A stretch of 64,000 nt of DNA, taken from assembly GCA_047967505.1 (NCBI GenBank), contig CM106539.1; one strand, given 5' to 3'. The stretch comes from Dipteris shenzhenensis (Eukaryota; Polypodiophyta; Polypodiopsida; Gleicheniales). The notes under the pieces are model-generated. The model worked only from the letters and a program-made list of their open reading frames with translations, had not been told where the DNA came from and searched no databases. Numbering within the stretch: position 1 is the first letter of the stretch; each line of letters opens with the position of its first letter. The translations under genes were made by a program, and so were the position numbers. This document shows positions 23,569 through 34,700 of the stretch, one piece after another.

Positions 23569-23840
23569 AAAACAACAGTTGTGCATAACACCGATCTCTA
23601 CCTTCTCATTGCTTAAGTGGTGTTAACTTAGTCTTTTAGAGGCTTCAGCCTACACAAAATGAAAATTTAGAAAGAAAGATTGTAGTGGAAGAAAATTTGA
23701 ACACTCTTGGACTTAGAAAACAACACTTGTGCATAACACCTGTCACTACTTTCTCATTGCTCAAGTGGTTTTAACTTTTAGTCTTTTAGAGGCTTCAGCC
23801 TAAACAAAATGAAAATTTAGAAGAAAGAATATAGGTACCT
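23567..23840. repeat. ~147-bp tandem duplication
   Basis: TAGAAAACAACA..TTGTGCATAACACC through GAGGCTTCAGCCTA..AAATGAAAATTTAGAA occurs at 23567-23685 and again at 23714-23828. There is no coding content. Confidence 0.75.
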
Positions 23841-24611
23841 ATTGCCCCAAATTGAAAACTAATGTGTAGTGAAAGGGGAGGGAAGAGTAAAAATTTTATG
23901 TAATCAAAGCTTTATTCCATCGCGCAAATTCAATTTATGTAATCAAAGTGTTATTCTACTACACGAATTCCTAGAATATTTGAGAGAAGGGTATGACCTT
24001 CGTGGAGAAGCTTCTACTGGTTGTTATAAAGAGCAACCCAAGCTAAAGGGAGGAGAGCTGTGAAAGCCTCCCGAGGAAGGAGGAGGAATAAGTGGCAAGA
24101 GAGGGAGGCTGGAGTGGAGAGAGGAAGAAGATGAGGAGGCGAGGGAGGGAGAGGTGCTGACGTGGGGGAAATATGCAAGAATGGAAGAAAAGTTGAAAGA
24201 TGAAAGAGTGAAGGGAGAAGTGAACACTCATATTTTGCATATTGAGGGCTTGTAACATTAGGTTAAAGTGTTAAATTGAAAGGGGGGGGCAGATCAAGTA
24301 ATTAATTAATTCGAAGAGGAGCAAAAAGATTAGAGTAAAAGAAAATTTAAACACACTTTTCCATTCCTCGAACTAAGGTGTACTCTCTTATTTAACGTAC
24401 TAGTACAAAGTGTACACACTATTAAAAGACCCCTCTCTCTCTATATATATATATATATATCTATATATGTATGTATGTGTGTGTTGGTGCATGCACATGT
24501 GCATGCATGTGTGTACATGCACACAAAGATTCACTTAATTAATGGCATTTTATATACCATTTCAATGAAATAGCCCATACCCCATGATGAAAATTACATC
24601 AGCATTTGAAA

Positions 24612-24985
24612 ATGTCAATGAAAGTAGTTTATAGTCTTACTATGAAAAGAAAATGCATGATGGATGGGAACTTTAAGTTGGATGGATGGATGGATGGGGG
24701 GGGAAGTGTCAATGAAAGTAGTTTATAGTCTTTTAACTATGAAAAGAAAGAGTAATGGATAAGTATTACTATGAAAAGAAAATGTCATTGTGATGAACAT
24801 TGGGGGGAGGGGGGGGCGGGAATGTCAATGAAAGTAGTTTATAATCTTACTATGAAAAGAAAATGAGTGATGGATGGCAACTTTAAGTTGAACACGAAAG
24901 AGTGCCCTCCATTATGTTCTTTTCATTAAGTGTTACTATGAAAAGAAAAGAGCGATGGATGGAAGTTTAAGTTGAACATGAAACG
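24612..24985. repeat. Degenerate tandem repeat, about four copies
   Basis: Blocks containing AATGTCAATGAAAGTAGTTTA and ACTATGAAAAGAAAATG followed by GATGGATGG recur near 24612, 24705, 24821 and 24930, with G homopolymer interruptions. An AT microsatellite lies upstream at about 24436-24465. The sequence between here and the 3' end of phospholipase D at 25514 shows no gene. Confidence 0.75.
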
Positions 24986-25513
24986 ATGCCCCTCCCCAAT
25001 GTTATCACTATTATGGTATATTCCAATAATGGTACATAATAATGGAAGATACATCACAATAATGGTAGGTGAAAATAGTGACGGACATGTCAAGTAGTTT
25101 AACATAGATCTTAAAGTGGGTGCTTTTGCTAATGAAAATCCTATGTTAATATTTTAAGAAATTATTCAACTTAAAGCAGAACCAAAATAATGAAATGTTT
25201 GATGCTGTGTGAGGGACAAGCAAGACACTTAAGGAAGGGAGATGATATGATATGATATGTGAGAGAGGGAGGGACAGAGAGAGGCGAAGTTCTGTAAAAA
25301 CCCAAGTTCTTTTTTCCCCACACACTCGGCCACAAAATATGATAGAGAGAGCGAGATACAGTGCAGCCAACTGTCGATAGGCAGTAGGAGTCTTCCCAGC
25401 TCAAGTGGGCTAGCTAGCTGGGTGAATGCCACAACCGTAGAAAACACTCGTACAAAACCAAACTTGGTTGTATGGTCAGAAAAGCCCTGCACACGTGGAA
25501 CGCTTTGGGGATT

Positions 25514-28500
25514 CTAGGTAGTGAGGATGGGGGGGAGGACGTCGGATTTGGTTCCGACGATGGGGGCTTTGGTGTCGGGGAGGGTGGAGCGGCCGGGGAG
25601 TTCGCTCACGGAACCATCGTTAGCCACCGCCACAGGATAAGTGAGGAGGTGACCCGCCAGATCCACGGGCGTGTCGCCCACGAACGCATCCCACAGGCCG
25701 TCGGCGATGCTGTTGACCTTGCGGATGCAGTCCAAGGTCCAGGGTTGCAAGAAGGAGTTGTCCAAGCGGCCCAAGTGCTCGTACCACAGCGACATGCGGA
25801 ATCCATGGATCTCCCCGCGCGGCGAAGGCGGCTCGCTGGCCGTGGTGTAGCACGGTTGATAGGCGCCCATGGCGATTTCCGTGTCACGACCTCCGTCCAA
25901 GGATCTTTGGTTGATGTTGGCGGATCCCACGATCACGTACTCGTCGTCCACTGCATCCAAAACCGGCACCACAACAATTATATATCATCAATGGAAGAAA
26001 ATTCAAGAAACCAACCAAATCAGTCTGAATTCTTCTTGCATGAGCATGCTTGCTTGCTCACTTACCGATCATCATCTTAGCGTGTACGTAAATCATGAAC
26101 CTCCTGTTGTCCTGCGCCTGCTTGTAATTGGAGTCCTCTGGCGGGCTGTCTGGAGGCACATACTCGTTGCCCACCCTCTTCTCCCGATTGCCCAGACAAA
26201 AGAAGGTGAGATAATCTTTGGGGCTCTCGTCGGTCAGCTGCTTCGCCTCCAAAGCTTGCGCAATAATCTTGTACATCATCTCCATCGTTCTGTGCATCCA
26301 GTGAAGAATCGCTTGCACCGACCCGCTTTCCGGCACGCCCTCCGGCCACATCGGCACCACAACGTACACGCAGAAGCGCTCCCCGGCCTCGATTTTGCTC
26401 GCGATCTTCAATGCCAGCTCCACCGGGATGAGATGCAAGCAACCAGCGTCGCGATCCGCTTCCCAGCTCGCACAGCTACCCAGGAAGTACTGATTCTCGA
26501 TGTAGATGAAGTTCTTGGCGCGTCGGATGGCGTGAATGTAAGCATCTTGTATGCTGCGATCGATCACGCTATCTTTCCCACTTACCAGGCCTGCCTTGGC
26601 GGCATCGTCGGGATCCTCCGGGAACCCAAACGCAGCACCACCGTCGATGGAGCGGAACAGCTGCACATGCCAGGTGCTGGGATCGTTGGGCAAGGTCACA
26701 GGCGAAGGGGGGTCGATGGAGGCTATCTCCCTCAGAGTCAAAAGCTTCTCCTCCCCTGACCCTTGCTTCTGCCACCGCTGCTCGAAGTTGTGGAGGACAT
26801 CCCAGGCCGCCTGGCCTTCGATCTTGGAGTGGATGTCGTGCCAAGGCTCGCGGGGGCCGCCCTTTTTAAGCGTAGCACCGGGGAAGTTGGGCTGATGAAA
26901 ATCATCGCGATGCACAGTGTCAAGAGTGCGGAAGAGCGAATGGAACTGAGTGTCGTAGCGTCCGTCGCAGAGATCGATGCCTCCCACAAAGCTCACAATG
27001 CGTCTCTGCTGCGAGCCCGAATCAGCCCGCCCGGGCAGGGGAGCGTCCACAATTACCGTCTTCTGGTGATGCGTGAACATGGTACCGATCACGATTTCTT
27101 GCACCACGCTGAGCCCGTTGTCAGGATTCCTCGGACACAGCACGCAATTCACCTGGCTACCCTTGAAGTAGTCCTCAGTATCCTCATCGTGCGTTGCCAT
27201 CAGCCCATCCTTCTTCAACAATCCCACCGATGTCCTGTCGTCCCACACCAACATATTCACCCTCACCCCCTCGTCTGCCTTCTTCTTCAGTAGCTCCCCC
27301 AGCGTCACCCCCTCCGCCCCCTCCACTGGTCTCTCCCTGTCCCGCACCAGCTCGATCTTAGTGTACACCGACCACCCCGTTATGTAGATCATATGCTTCG
27401 CCCCATTTACAGCTTTGAATATGTCCTCCCAGCACCTCTGCGGCTCGTGCAGCTTGCCGTTGCTCAGGTAAATCTTCGGACAGAATTCGTTGGGGATGTG
27501 AGAATCCTGATAGAGTGTCACCTTGCAGCCCTTCCAGTGCCGGAAGAACGTGTAGGGCACTCCAGGGTACTTGTGATCTACCACGCCTCTGCCGTAGAAG
27601 GGGTCGGCTGAGATATCGAAGTATTGCATCCGCAGGTGGATGGTTGCCCCTCCTTTTAGCTTCTCGCCGTCCTCGTTGCACAAATCGTACCATTTGTCGA
27701 TCTCCTCTCCTGACAATATATCTGTAACAGGAATCGTGGCCTTCGCCAGCACCGGAGCGCCTACTACATTGTCATCCTTGATTTGTACTACCAATTTCGA
27801 AACGTAGTATGCACAATAGATGTGAAACGACTCGTTCCAAACGGGATTACTAGGTTCGTTGGTGATGATGCGAGTTCGTCCCACCCTGGCGTCCTCCATC
27901 TCCACTGAGGCATACAGCTTTCCCGATCCCCTTCCCAGGTGCACGGCATCCTCGATACCTTCCACGAGCTGCAATTCCAACAGGGGCACTCTGTTTTGTC
28001 ACTCTAACAGTCTAGAAGCGTCAAATGGATCACAACATTCAACACCCTGCTAAACTAAAGCACTTTGAACCGGGGAAAAAAACATGCAAGGACCATGGTG
28101 ACAGAATATTTTCAACTGATTAAAATAACCAATCTGCAGGTCACACTTAAAGAGGAGGTCAAACATAGAGTAATTCGCATTTTCTTCAAACCGAGTTGAA
28201 ACACTGCAAAATCAGCATTCGAGTTTGAGCTAAACAACCAACCATTGCAAAATCTGAATTGAACTAAGTCTTTCCAAGCAAAGTTACTAGGCGTACAGAA
28301 CACAGAGAACGATTTGGCACGCTTCCTGTGCTCCAACTTTATGAATTTTGTATTTTAATGTCTTGGGGGCATTGCATCATGTGGTCGCAAATCTCCAAAA
28401 GGTTAAAAGCAAGCAATTTCATCATGCTTTGTCAAAGGCCTTGCTAAAGAGTACAGTGCAATGTTATCGCCTGTTAGTTCCTTTCAGTTAGAGCTTGTAC

Positions 28501-31055
28501 TTGCCTATAAGACCTTCAGTCCGTACAGGAACACCCAGTGGTCTACCGTGGAGTGTACCTACTACCAATCTCAAACCTAAACTGCCTTCAATTTTTTGTG
28601 GCCATGTACTGATTTTAGCGCTAGAGCAATTCCTTAAAAGTTTGGCCATGAGGCTCCTCACCATAAACATTTTGTACGGTGCCTCCTTTCAAGATAAGGG
28701 TTAGCTACAACGGCATCCCGATCAATTTTAACGCAATCTAACAGTGGGTGCTAATCATTCGATAGGCATAAGCTCCTTTCAACTCCCCGAAAGTTACACT
28801 CACGCATACATTACCACACATGTCAGGGGTCAATTATACTGAGTTCCATCACAGCTATAGAGATGGAAGGCAGGCTTAACGCTTGTGAAGGCTTGCACAT
28901 GGGGATAAGACCAAAGACAGTAATTCAGATGGTCTTCCCCCACGTTATGACTGCTTGCAAAAACACATGTCGCAATAACTTGGTTTTCGAGAGTCTTCTC
29001 TGAGCTGAAAGCCTATTACAAGATATCTTCGATGATTTGAGAGCTTTTTTCAGAAGTTTGGGCATCTCTGCCAAGCTCATGAGGCTATTGAACGGATGGA
29101 TATCCACGGGTCCTCTATGTAATTGCCTACCTGCTAAGGAGGCTGAATTTTCCTTTATACAATTTTATTTCCGGAAAAACAAAACACATTTCCCTTCCAA
29201 AGACGATCTTCTAAGTAAGAATGCTGTAAAAAGGAAGCTGATGGCGAACAAGGGAGAAATAATACTTTCACAAATTTTCCCGCCCCAAACTTGTTGAACT
29301 GCTTAAAGCTTTTCAAGCTGGAATTATGATAATCGTGGCTACCCAGTGTTTTTACATGGCTGCCCACCAGTTGATGCCTCTAGCGTTTCACATGCTTAGC
29401 ATCGAATGCCAGCCTTACCTCTCTATACGTCCTCTCCTCTTCCAGTATATTTCCCTATCTGATTTAATTCTGCAGCTCGATAACCCACGACTAAGATCTC
29501 CACTCTTACAAAATTGAGTTTTTTTGTAAGAACTTAAGGAGGGAGAAAAAAATAGCAGGGACGAAGAGGGTTTTAGAGTCCCTTTAGGCTGTGACGAGTC
29601 CAGACAAAGATTCTCCATCCTGAGCTTCAGATGGGTACCCCAACAGATCACACACACACTGAGCCAATTCTAGCCACGACATATCCATCACCGTGCCTTC
29701 ATCTACTCTCATGTTCATACTCCATCTCCAAAGATAGATTAATTCACGTAGTGCTGCGGCCAATTTGAGCCTCCTTTCATCCCTCACTCATCAGTAGTCG
29801 ATTGGGACCGCGAATACAAGGGAGTCACATTTGACCTTCCAAGTAAAATATGGCAGACAATGAATCTATTGCAGAAATGGGAGAACTTTAGCTATGATAT
29901 TATATTCTTTCTGCAATGAGATTTGTCCTTCCAAGTAGAATATTGCAGACAATGAATCTGATGCAGAAATGGGAGCACTTTAGCGATGATATTCTTTCTG
30001 CAATGAGATTCTCCAATTCCACATATCACCAGAACTTAGGCACTACAGACACTACGGCAATGGCGCCATTGGGCTGAGACTACAGACTACGTTATGGCGC
30101 TATGTGCTGGTCTCAGCTAGGCTTGAGCCACTTTCATAAGGAGAATCCGAATCACCATTACCACCAAACCTTGGGCCCAACTCAAACGCGGGAGTGCCGT
30201 GCTGGAAAAGCGGCCCCCAGCTTCAGCTGGTCGCATCCTTCAGCGACTGCCTCCCTGCTCCAGTAACAAAATACGTGAAAATCCCAAACATCGTGCAAGC
30301 GGAGTTTTCTCATATCACAATACACTCTCAACAGTCTCGAGGTAGCAAACCTACTACCCTAAGGTCACACATCTTTAGCAGTTCGAGACATGGTACTACT
30401 CCAAGAAGCAAGAAGACCTGCATATATACACATCAATAGGAGGCCACAGATGTTCGCGATGGCCCCAGATCTAGGTCGGATCTTGGAAGGTTTGCGAGCA
30501 TAAGTAACAAGCTCATTTAGCTTAAGCGTCAAACACTTCAAACATTGACCCCATACTCCTTGCAACATATATACCCTGCACTGCTTATATTTATCTGCGC
30601 GACCGTTGCCCGTTTCTACAGCAAACGCGGTGAACTCATTGCGTGATTCCAGCAATCCACACTCGTAGAGTTGGATGAACCCTCTGTGACCTTTGTACAG
30701 CTTAAAACACATATCAAAGCCTTATGATGCCCGAAATTGACTCTCGCGGTTTAGAATTAAGCATGTCCCATCTGATAACGCGGAGAAAGCGGAGTTCGAA
30801 AGACCAAGCAGCGAAGAACATCAAATCCGGCATACAAAGGTCTGGATAAGTGCTCTACTGCGAGAGATCCGTCACTAGATCAAGATCGATGGTTGCAGCA
30901 TCACGTAATGTCGAGACCGAGACAAAGCGAAAAAGGAAAATATTTACCTTGCGGAAAAACTTGGGGGCACCTCCAGTAGCGCGATGCTCGTCGGTGAGGT
31001 GGGAAGCTTGCATAATAGAGATATGGAAGGTGCCATGGAGAAGCTGAAGGGCCAT
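25514..31055 (-). CDS. PLDalpha: Phospholipase D alpha
   Basis: The enzyme hydrolyses phosphatidylcholine and related phospholipids to phosphatidic acid plus a head group, and acts at membranes in a calcium-dependent way in stress and abscisic-acid signalling (family knowledge). There are three coding exons: 30948-31055, 26066-27968 and 25514-25950, all with GT..AG junctions and matching phases. They join to 815 residues, close to the usual ~810. The start [11 protein letters not shown] is typical of plant alpha PLDs. A C2 domain covers about residues 1-150. The first HKD motif HQKTVIVD is near residues 337-344. The second, HAKMMIVD, near 665-672, is assembled across the last intron and followed by [14 protein letters not shown]. 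No break is seen. The GC content is clearly above that of the flanks. The first intron (27969-30947) is about 3 kb and explains all other frames there. Isoform assignment beyond alpha is not possible here. Confidence 0.97.
29835..30011. repeat. ~92-bp tandem duplication in PLD intron 1
   Basis: CCTTCCAAGTARAATATKGCAGACAATGAATC through ATTCTTTCTGCAATGAGATT occurs twice, at 29835-29926 and 29927-30011, with a few differences. The rest of the intron (27969-30947) holds no convincing coding exon. The copies probably arose by slippage or unequal exchange. Confidence 0.8.
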
Positions 31056-31184
31056 CGAGAGAGGAAAGGCAAGATGACCGAAAGATGAAGGGGAGCAGAT
31101 GAAGTGTGCTCTTTTAAGAGTGTTTCGTACTTCACCTACTACTTCACAGACGCGGCATAGACGCGCATCATCGTCCGGCGTGCG

Positions 31185-31209
31185 ACGTGGCCCCCCAGGG
31201 GGGCCACGT
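31185..31209. promoter_or_regulatory. G-box hairpin upstream of PLD
   Basis: ACGTGGCCCCCC, a single A, then GGGGGGCCACGT forms a perfect inverted repeat with 12-bp arms. It lies 130 bp upstream of the phospholipase D start codon. The right edge contains CACGTG (31205-31210), and both arms carry ACGTGGC, the ABRE/G-box core bound by plant bZIP factors. Placement fits a proximal promoter or 5' leader. Binding is inferred from the motif only. Confidence 0.55.
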
Positions 31210-31776
31210 GCCAGCCCACTGTCGATCAGTTTTTCCCGCTCAACTCGCCGGTCTTCCTTTGGCACCGACAGCGTTCAAACACGTCATCACAAGACGTGCT
31301 TTCACTACGATTGCCCTAGTTATAGTATTAGTTGTAATTCCATTATTTAGTATCCTCTTCTCTCGTCACTATCCCGATTTGTACGAGCGGCATTAATGTC
31401 CTCTTCGCTCGTCACTATCCCGATCCTCTTCTCTTTAGGCAGGTAGCATTGTGCCATGAAATGAAAATCTGGCCTCTCATGAAGCCACGTGTTATATTTC
31501 AAAATCATTTTTAAAATTTTTGTTGTTTTGTGAATGGCAAGAAAATGTTTTAGCGTAACTGCTCATCGTTTTCCTTCGTTACTCGTGTTTAGCATGAACG
31601 TATTCCTTCTTCTTGCATTTCTCATCGCTCCCCTACTTTTCCTTATCATTGAGGTGCAAATTCGATCATTCCATCAGTTGGGCCTCCGATAAGGGTGGAT
31701 TTTAGAGCTTTGGCATGTCCTTCCGAATGACCTGTGAGCATCCACCAAGAGCACAGATTCGTTGAACACAAGCTCT

Positions 31777-32050
31777 GGAAATTCTGCCCTGCATGAGATG
31801 CGTTGATCTTCATCGAACTACATTTTCTTACAGTACTGCAAGGTGAATCAACGGAACCAACTAAGGGATACAACATCTCTGTTGATGATTTGCAAGAAAA
31901 AGGTGTCGATTTGGAAATTCTGCCCTGCATGAGATGCGTTGATCTTTATCGAACTCCATTTTCTTACAGTACTGCGAGGTGAATCAACGGAACCAACTAA
32001 GGGATACAACATCTCTGTTGATGATTTGCAAGAAAAATGTGTCGACTAGG
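31777..32050. repeat. 136-bp tandem duplication
   Basis: TGGAAATTCTGCCCTGCATG through GATTTGCAAGAAAAAKGTGTCGA occurs twice, head to tail, with about five differences. Both copies carry short open frames but no recognisable domain. Confidence 0.9.
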
Positions 32051-33670
32051 AGAGGAAGTCATGCTTTACCTTCAGTAGCGCTTGTGGTGCTTTTTTCTCG
32101 TCTGCCATTGCTAGAGTTTTTGCATAGCTTTGTGCGCCTTCCCCTCTTACAAGCTTTAGAACATCGTAGGTTTATGCTCCTCTTTGCTGTGATTTCCTCT
32201 GTCAAAGGATGTTTCACCGAATGAAGGTACTTGCGACCTAACAATTACCTTACCAATTGTGAGCTTTACGTTGCTCTGTGTGTTTTTGAGTGCAGTCTCT
32301 TTCTATAACTAAAAAAGAGATCGCCAAACTTGTCGATCTTAACCATGTTCTCAATTTTGGGTGGACTGGAAGGGCCTCTACGTTTCCATACGTGTTGACA
32401 TTCCATCACCTGGCGGAAATATTTTCTGGAAACCTATAGGTATGCTGGACGATTCTTTATGTATGAATATCAAGTGACGGGGGACTAGTGGTGTTGCTAT
32501 GCATCTGCAGTAGCCATTGCCCCTCTTATTTAAATTGCTCCACTAGAATGATGGAAAGATAGGTCATGTGTCTTGAAAGAAGGAGGACGAAATGGAGTTG
32601 GATCTTGATTTGTAGTTACCTTTATTAGATGGTGAATTTTCTGCTAGAGACAAGGTGGTACAGATTTTGAATCTGCATTTTCTTGAAATCAAGTCCATTC
32701 ATTAAGACGCAATGTAGCTAGGTGAAAGAGAGGAAACATGAACGTGTGTGTACTAGCATGACTCTGACTTCTTAGCTTTGTGAATCAAGAGATCTGATGG
32801 TAGTGTGATCCATTGAAAGATTCCACTGCAAGGGGTCAACTACAACAAGCATTCTCTTTATATTTTTGACATGTTAGTAGAGCAAACCATTGTCCGATGC
32901 TGTTGTACCAGGATGTCAACACGATAACGAAGGATCATGGTCTGTCGGCCTTTACTTTGGGAGCAGTCCGTTGTCCTTGAAACCGATCGAACTGGTTTGT
33001 ACATCTATATTCTAAGCTCAAAAAGCACGAGTATCATGACATAAATGAAGCTCTGCAGAATTATGTCAATTTTGTGTCAATACTGTAAGAGCTTGAATGC
33101 AGATCTATTAGGCAAGCAGTTAATCTCTGTCTTTGACTCTCAACAATTGTATTTTCTGGTGGCTTCCTCACAGGAGAATATAAGAAATGATAAAGATCTG
33201 CATGGCCTATTGCAAATACTATTTTGACGTGCACCTTCGTGTCAAGCCACCCAAGCACTTTCATTGCTGATCCCTTTCTGTAAGTTAGTTACAGCACACC
33301 TTTGAACTCCAGTGACGCTCTTTTGCTTTTCGTGATCTTCGAATTATGCCTCAGCCCACTTCATGGGAAATTGATAGTCTTGGATCACTTGAAGTAGGCA
33401 TTTTAGCTTTGGCTTGCCAATTAGATATGCAATAAACTTGATGAGAATTGATGGAGCACAAGCTGATGACTGTTATCATGTCCTGGATCTCTGAAAGCCT
33501 AAGGGGCCTCATCACAAGTAATAGGTATCCCTTGAAGTGAAATCAGTAGAAAAACTCAAGTCTATAAATGCCATTTCTTTGACCCGTATGCCGGTATGGA
33601 AATTCTAGAACAAGGTTAAGAGATTCATGCAACTATGACTAGCAACAAATAGGAGTCACATGGATGTGTC
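32051..33670. other. Gene-free stretch
   Basis: No protein domain, RNA gene or obvious repeat is recognised in either strand. The short frames at 32059-32244 and 33045-33264 overlap on both strands and look random. Confidence 0.5.
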
Positions 33671-34034
33671 CAGGGTTCGAAAATGGTGGCTGACGTTATC
33701 AATAAGAGATTACAGGTGGGAATCTATGGTTTGATACTGGCTTTGGGCATCCTGCTCCATGTTTGTATCATAATCATGGGCTTCTCCATTCAATTTATGG
33801 CAAGCAGTCCTCTATTTTAGTTCGTGGGCCCTTGTGCTACATCTATTCAGCTGCTTCTATAGCGTTTGTCTCCTATGCCAGGTTTCGAAAATGGTGGCTA
33901 TCGTTATTAATAAGGAATTACAAACAAGAATCTATGGTTTGGTACTAGCTTTGGGCATCCTGCTCCCTGTTTATGTTGTAATCATGGACTTCTCTATTCA
34001 ATTTATGGCAAGCAGTTCTCTATTTTAGTTGATG
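33671..34034. repeat. ~208-bp tandem duplication
   Basis: A block beginning GGTTYGAAAATGGTGGCT and running to GGCAAGCAGTYCTCTATTTTAGTT is present at 33671-33828 and 33879-34034. The copies have diverged by several percent. The copy spacing is 208 bp. No coding function is recognised. Confidence 0.85.
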
Positions 34035-34088
34035 GCCTTCTTGGGCTTGCACTCTTAGTAAGCCTCCCGAGAGATCCTCTGACCTTTG

Positions 34089-34700
34089 TCAACCTGCGTG
34101 TTCAAGCTCCAGAGAGTGTTGTGAAGTATCCCTAGCCTCCCTGCTGTTCTCAATGCAGCCCAAACCTGAGGCAAGATGGATGCTGATCTCTGGCCTCCGT
34201 GCTATGTGCAAGATAATACCTTGGCCCCATCGATGGGGCCCTATTATAGGGCAAATGCCCACCTGATCAAGCCAACCACAATCTGTGTAGATACCCGACA
34301 AACGAGCCCTATGCCAATGGCCTGCCACATGACAAGAACCTGCTAGCCCAATGAAACTCGTTACTCCTTGCAAACTACTCATGTCCATTATCTGCAGTCT
34401 ACCAAGTTGTCCTCCTTCTGCAAAGTACCAAGCATGCTTGATTTGTTTCAACCCAATCATTCTCCAACATCTGCAAACTCGAGCCTCAGGACTTATAAAG
34501 TGAGAACCTTGGGACTGCTCCACGTAGCTCTTCCAAACTGATCCCTTTCTGGTAAATCTGGAACTCCTCACAGAATCACTATCACTTTCTTGGGTGAAGA
34601 GATTCGGTGATAGAACGTTCAGGAGCCACTCTTGTCTGCACCTTTTGGCTAGCTCACCTTCCTCCGCTAGCACCAGTCCTCCATCGGTTTCAATTTGCAC
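34089..34700 (-). other. Unrecognised open frame, possible captured gene fragment
   Basis: This 203-codon minus-strand frame is not simple sequence and has no motif I know. Its N-terminal part (ETDGGLVLAEEGELAKRC.QEWLLNVL and then QESDSDS) recurs in the tandem copies downstream with mostly silent or conservative changes. In the same direction just upstream, SESPSCLHKVFKRKYL and ELIDYLKLHQLEEIKN can be read with stops between them. This may be a fragment of a gene carried into a mobile element, or chance. I would not call it a functional gene. Confidence 0.35.

Noticed and set aside
25472-26759. Two long plus-strand open frames (202 and 296 codons)
   Set aside because: They lie antisense to the phospholipase D exons, follow their GC-rich codon structure and have no domain.
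28112-30712. Several open frames on both strands
   Set aside because: They fall within the first intron of phospholipase D, overlap each other and show no family motif.
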